In this document: positions 60,643 through 64,000 of the stretch, in pieces
How the letters are laid out: every line of letters starts with the position of its first letter
Position numbering within the stretch: position 1 is the first letter of the stretch
From: Actinomycetes bacterium
GTDB lineage: Bacteria; Actinomycetota; Actinomycetes; Mycobacteriales; Mycobacteriaceae
Assembly (NCBI GenBank): GCA_023461275.1
Contig: JAEYMI010000074.1
Coordinates: forward strand, 62,001-126,000
Direction of reading: 5' to 3'
Length of the DNA stretch: 64,000 nucleotides
Translations under genes and position numbers: made by a program
Notes under the pieces: model-generated
What the model was told of the DNA's origin: nothing
Database searches by the model: none
What the model saw: the letters and a program-made list of their open reading frames with translations, nothing else

Positions 60643-61842
60643 GTGAGTTCTCCCCTCCCGACCGTGACGATGATCGGTGGCGGTCAGCTGGCCCGGATGA
60701 CACATCAGGCGGCGATCGCGCTCGGACAGTGCCTGCGCGTGCTTGCCGCGAACCCCGACGACCCGGCCGCTCAGGTCAGCGCCGACGTGGTGATCGGGTC
60801 GCACGAGGACCTCGCGGCGTTGCGCACCGCCGCGGCGGGCGCCACGGCGGTCACCTTTGATCACGAGGGTGTCCCCCTGGAATTGCTGCGGGCGCTGGAG
60901 GCCGAGGGTGTCGTCGTTCGGCCACCGTCGACGGCATTGCACTTCGCGCAGGACAAACTGGCCATGCGCACCCGATTGTCGGAGCTGGGGCTGCCGATAC
61001 CGGATTTCGCCGACTTGTCCGGAGCCGACGCCCGAACCGAGCTGATCCGCTTCGGTGAGGCCCACGACTGGCGGATCGTGCTCAAGACGATCCGCGGCGG
61101 CTACGACGGCCGCGGCGTCTGGCTGCTCGACGACCGCGACAGTGCGCTGGCGGTTTTCGATGAGCATCACGCCAAGACGACGCTGATCGCCGAGCAGAAG
61201 GTCGCGATGCGCCGCGAGCTGTCGGCGATGATCGGTCGATCACCGTTCGGTCAGGGAGTCGCGTGGCCGGTGGTGCAGACCGTGCAGCGCAACGGTCAGT
61301 GCGCGGTGGTGATCGCGCCGGCGCCCGACCTCGATTCCGAGGTCGCCGAGGCGGCACAGCAGATGTCGTTGCGGCTGGCCGACGAACTCGGCGTGGTCGG
61401 TGTGATGGCGATGGAGTTGTTCGAGACCGACGACGGACGGCTCCTGGTCAACGAACTCGCGATGCGTCCGCACAACAGTGGCCACTGGACGATGGACGGC
61501 GCGGTGACCGGCCAGTTCGAGCAGCACATCCGTGCGGTGCTGGACTACCCGCTCGGTGATCCGACACCGCGCGCGCCGGTCACCGTGATGGCCAACATTC
61601 TCGGGGCCGAGCCGGCGCCGCAGATGTCGATGGATGAGCGGCTGCATCATCTGATGGCGCGGATGCCCGAGGCCAAGGTGCACCTGTACGGAAAAGGTGA
61701 ACGCCCCGACCGCAAGATCGGGCATGTGAATATTGTTGGTGCCGAGAATGACTCGTCTCCCGATGTCCGGGAGCGAGCAGAGCGTGCGGCGCACTGGATG
61801 TCGCACGCGGTATGGACCGACGGATGGGACCCGCATTCATGA
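60643..61842 (+). CDS. purK: 5-(carboxyamino)imidazole ribonucleotide synthase
   Basis: This 399-residue ATP-grasp enzyme starts at GTG and converts AIR, bicarbonate and ATP to N5-CAIR in purine synthesis. Visible segments are TMIGGGQLARMTHQAAIALG, IVLKTIRGGYDGRGVWLLDD, the metal ligands in LLVNELAMRPHNSGHWTMDG, and HLYGKGERPDRKIGHVNIVG. The stop overlaps purE by 4 bp (ATGA). It is in the usual purKE order. Confidence 0.94.
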   Translation: MSSPLPTVTMIGGGQLARMTHQAAIALGQCLRVLAANPDDPAAQVSADVVIGSHEDLAALRTAAAGATAVTFDHEGVPLELLRALEAEGVVVRPPSTALHFAQDKLAMRTRLSELGLPIPDFADLSGADARTELIRFGEAHDWRIVLKTIRGGYDGRGVWLLDDRDSALAVFDEHHAKTTLIAEQKVAMRRELSAMIGRSPFGQGVAWPVVQTVQRNGQCAVVIAPAPDLDSEVAEAAQQMSLRLADELGVVGVMAMELFETDDGRLLVNELAMRPHNSGHWTMDGAVTGQFEQHIRAVLDYPLGDPTPRAPVTVMANILGAEPAPQMSMDERLHHLMARMPEAKVHLYGKGERPDRKIGHVNIVGAENDSSPDVRERAERAAHWMSHAVWTDGWDPHS

Positions 61843-62399
61843 CCTCTGGAGCCGACGACTCGCTGCCGACCGAACTGCCCGCCGTGACCGGTGACGTGGT
61901 GGGCCCGCGCGTCGGCCTGATCATGGGCAGTGATTCGGACTGGCCGACGCTGCAGGGCGCGGCCGAGGCGCTCGCGGAATTCGAGGTGCCCTTCGAGGTG
62001 GGAGTGGTGTCCGCCCACCGCACCCCGCAGCGCATGCTCGACTACGCATCCGGCGCGGCCTCCCGCGGAATCTCGGTGATCATCGCCGGAGCCGGTGGGG
62101 CAGCACACCTTCCGGGCATGGTGGCCGCGGCGACGCCACTCCCGGTGGTCGGGGTGCCGGTTCCGCTGAAGTACCTCGACGGCATGGACTCGTTGCTGTC
62201 GATCGTGCAGATGCCGGCCGGTGTGCCCGTCGCCACCGTCTCCATCGGCGGTGCCCGCAACGCGGGTCTGCTCGCGGTGCGGATTCTGGCGACCGCCGAC
62301 GCGGCGCTGCGCACCCGGATGGAGAACTTCCAACGCGACCTCGAGCAGATGGTCCTCGACAAGGATGCCGATCTCCGGCAGAAACTGCTGGGGGAGTAG
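61839..62399 (+). CDS. purE: N5-carboxyaminoimidazole ribonucleotide mutase
   Basis: This 186-residue class I PurE has VGLIMGSDSDWPTLQGAAEA, SAHRTPQRMLDYA (catalytic His), IAGAGGAAHLPGMVAA and GGARNAGLLAVRILA. It rearranges N5-CAIR to CAIR. ATG 61839 overlaps the purK stop, so the two are coupled. The N-terminal 30 residues before the core are variable. Nothing marks a terminator directly after it. Confidence 0.94.
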   Translation: MTSGADDSLPTELPAVTGDVVGPRVGLIMGSDSDWPTLQGAAEALAEFEVPFEVGVVSAHRTPQRMLDYASGAASRGISVIIAGAGGAAHLPGMVAAATPLPVVGVPVPLKYLDGMDSLLSIVQMPAGVPVATVSIGGARNAGLLAVRILATADAALRTRMENFQRDLEQMVLDKDADLRQKLLGE

Positions 62400-62432
62400 G
62401 GCTTTCGCCTTCCTCGATGTGACCCGGTCCGC

Positions 62433-63251
62433 TCAGTTGGCGTGCAGTCGGTCGGCGAGGAAATCCAGTACCTGATCGAGCGCCTCGCGGGTCGGTTCCC
62501 CGGGTTCGTCGATCAGATCCTCGGTCAACACCGAATGTGGTTTGGGCAGCATGGAATCGGGGTTCCCGGCGGAATCGGGCAGTTCGACGGCGATGAAGGC
62601 ATCGCCGAGTTGTTCACGGAGAAACCTGAATCGGCCCTGCGGAGCGATCCGATCACCTTCGAACCGCAACCCCATCACCCGTAGTCCGGCGGCACACCGC
62701 GCCTTCACCGTCGCCAGATCCTCGTCGCCGGTGTCGATGCACGCGGCCGACCCGATCGGCCGGAAGGGCATCGACGGCTGGGACAGGACCGGTGCCAGCA
62801 TGATCTCGTCGGTGGCCATCGCGAGCGCGAACCCGCCGGTGAAACACATGCCGACGGCACCGACGCCCGGCCCGCCGCAGCGTTGGTGTTCATCACGGGC
62901 CAACGCCCGCAACCACTCGGCGACCGGCGTGGTCTTTCGCGTGGCCAGCACGGTGAATTCCCTGCTGACACAAGCGGACACCATCGTTGCGAACATGTTG
63001 CGGGCGGCACCGACAGCGCCGAGACTCGCCGGGTGCGGATCTCGGCCGTCGACACCGAACAGGGACGGCATCACCGCGGTACAACCCCGCGCGGCCACCT
63101 TTCGGGCAAACCCGGCGACGCCCGGGGTGATGCCGGGCATCTCGGCCATCACGATCACCGCGGGGCCGCTGCCGATACGGTAGACGCGCCGCGAGGTACC
63201 GAGGTATTGCGCCTCGCGCACCTCGAAGTCGTCGAGTGGGTCGTCGGGCAT
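62433..63251 (-). CDS. Dienelactone hydrolase family protein
   Basis: This 272-residue alpha/beta hydrolase has the DLH-type nucleophile cysteine in VGMCFTGGFALAMA. An acidic and a His residue (PHSVLTEDL) complete the likely triad. AVIVMAEMPGITPGVAGFAR matches the family start. Substrates of this family range from dienelactones to small esters. It is on the reverse strand, 10 bp from the DUF385 gene and likely cotranscribed with it. Nothing else suggests an aromatic pathway. Confidence 0.82.
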   Translation of the reverse strand: MPDDPLDDFEVREAQYLGTSRRVYRIGSGPAVIVMAEMPGITPGVAGFARKVAARGCTAVMPSLFGVDGRDPHPASLGAVGAARNMFATMVSACVSREFTVLATRKTTPVAEWLRALARDEHQRCGGPGVGAVGMCFTGGFALAMATDEIMLAPVLSQPSMPFRPIGSAACIDTGDEDLATVKARCAAGLRVMGLRFEGDRIAPQGRFRFLREQLGDAFIAVELPDSAGNPDSMLPKPHSVLTEDLIDEPGEPTREALDQVLDFLADRLHAN

Positions 63252-63261
63252 GGTTGAGGCC

Positions 63262-63639
63262 TCAGTCCGCCGGGCGGATGTCGCCGTAAAGAACCAGGTC
63301 GAAAAACCGTGCCGGCAGCCGTGCGCCGGGCACCACGTCCGGCGAGTCCGACGGGATCACCCGGACGCCGGTCACGGTGTAGCGCTTGGACTTGCGGATC
63401 AGCTCGAAACTGCCCGCGGCACGGACGTTGCGGACCCAGTCGGTCTGGTCGCCGTAGGTGAGCACGATGGAGAGTTTGCCGTCGTGCACCCACGCGAGCA
63501 CCGGGATGGAGTATTTGTTGCCGGAGCGTCGGCCGACATGGGAGACCATCGCCCACGGTGCCAGACGTGGCGCCCACTTGCGTTGGATCGGGTTGGTGAC
63601 GGCTTTGTTGAACCGGCCGAGGGCCAAGGGCAATCGCAT
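63262..63639 (-). CDS. DUF385/nitroreductase-type flavin or F420-dependent protein
   Basis: This 125-residue split-beta-barrel protein has VSHVGRRSGNKYSIPVLAWV, LTYGDQTDWVRNVRAAGSF and RVIPSDSPDVVP. It is the DUF385 (Ddn-like) family; members bind F420 or flavin, or sometimes lack cofactor, and reduce quinones or nitro compounds. It lies just upstream of the dienelactone hydrolase gene. The cofactor cannot be assigned from sequence alone. Confidence 0.82.
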   Translation of the reverse strand: MRLPLALGRFNKAVTNPIQRKWAPRLAPWAMVSHVGRRSGNKYSIPVLAWVHDGKLSIVLTYGDQTDWVRNVRAAGSFELIRKSKRYTVTGVRVIPSDSPDVVPGARLPARFFDLVLYGDIRPAD

Positions 63640-63671
63640 GGGTACAACTGTGCCCTACCGGAGCGCCGCAC

Positions 63672-64000
63672 TCAGCTCGAACCGAGGGACCCGCTGCTCG
63701 AACCCGTCGAGCCCAGCGACCCCGTCGATCCGGGCGCCGGTGAGCCGTCGGTGAAGCCGGCGATCACGCCGGCGACGGGAATCGAACCCCGCACTGCCTG
63801 ACGGAAATTGATCATCGCGCGCCGCACGTGGTCGGGACTGCTCACCACTACCGCACCGGTCGCGTGGCCGGCGGCCAGCATCTGTGCGGTGTTCCGGGCG
63901 TTCTCGATGGTCGTGCGGGACCGATCCTCGGTGGCGATCCGCTGTGCGGGGATACCGTGCCCGACGAGCCACCACTTCATCGCCTGTGCCTCGGTGCGTC
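63672..64000 (-). CDS. YdcF/DUF218-like protein (C-terminal part, cut by window end)
   Basis: The C-terminal region of a DUF218 protein is visible: WLVGHGIPAQRIATEDRS followed by TTIENARNTAQML, the ExxSxxTxENA signature, then VVVSSPDHVRRAMINFRQA. The final 30 residues are a Ser/Gly/Thr-rich tail (GSTGSLGSTG). YdcF proteins bind S-adenosylmethionine or act in envelope metabolism. The N-terminus lies outside the window. It is 32 bp upstream of the DUF385 gene on the same strand. Confidence 0.78.
   Translation of the reverse strand, partial: RTEAQAMKWWLVGHGIPAQRIATEDRSRTTIENARNTAQMLAAGHATGAVVVSSPDHVRRAMINFRQAVRGSIPVAGVIAGFTDGSPAPGSTGSLGSTGSSSGSLGSS

Overview
The window is a high-GC chromosome segment from a mycolic-acid-containing actinobacterium (order Mycobacteriales). 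Gordonia or a close relative is the best guess. The evidence is the codon use, many GTG starts, an antigen-85-type mycolyltransferase, PapA-type acyltransferases, and the block accA3-sufE-sseA ... maf-accE5-accD5-birA-PH protein-gtrA-purK-purE, which matches the M. tuberculosis Rv3285-Rv3275c neighbourhood. A 13E12-type HNH pseudogene and one copy of a dispersed intergenic repeat also fit. Taxonomy is inferred from gene content only.

Layout. 1-6.8 kb: 5' part of an Lhr helicase (-); a cobalamin riboswitch driving a CbtB-CbtA cobalt transporter and a phosphatase-like protein that has lost its catalytic histidines; a quinone-oxidoreductase/HxlR regulator pair; and MgtC with an Nramp metal transporter. 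6.9-12.7 kb: Tex; a small accessory patch with a GIY-YIG nuclease fused to a RAMA-like domain and a mini zinc protein; an MFS exporter and its TetR regulator. 12.7-17.6 kb: a purine-oxidation operon (MOP-type molybdenum hydroxylase, FAD subunit, 8-oxoguanine deaminase) expected to yield urate. 17.7-18.9 kb: L,D-transpeptidase and a secreted protein. 18.9-27.6 kb: the methylcitrate cycle (prpR, prpDBC) followed by pyruvate carboxylase. 27.6-31.8 kb: XRE-cupin regulator/EamA exporter pair, then metE under a second cobalamin riboswitch. 31.9-38.4 kb: SDR; urate catabolism (uraH, uraD, and an NCS2 permease fused to a degenerate UraD-like domain) interrupted by a frameshifted 13E12/HNH pseudogene; a MobA-like nucleotidyltransferase. 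38.4-41.5 kb: hydroxyacyl-CoA dehydrogenase and accA3. 41.7-53.2 kb: a probable acylated-glycolipid locus (four paralogous PapA-like acyltransferases, a GT1 glycosyltransferase, an antigen-85-like acyltransferase and a WS/DGAT-like protein) built around and between the conserved sufE-sseA and maf genes. 53.2-64 kb: maf, accE5, accD5, birA, envelope proteins, a two-component system, gtrA, purKE, a dienelactone hydrolase, a DUF385 protein and a partial YdcF-like protein.

How it fits together. The acyl-CoA carboxylase subunits AccA3, AccD5 and AccE5 supply carboxylated acyl-CoA and bracket the acyltransferase/glycosyltransferase locus. A perfect 20-bp CRP/GlxR-type palindrome lies upstream of the three-gene acyltransferase run. 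Propionyl-CoA can go to AccD5 or to the methylcitrate cycle. Cobalamin status is sensed twice (cobalt import and B12-independent methionine synthase). The strongest candidates for something new are the glycolipid locus and the permease-UraD fusion.
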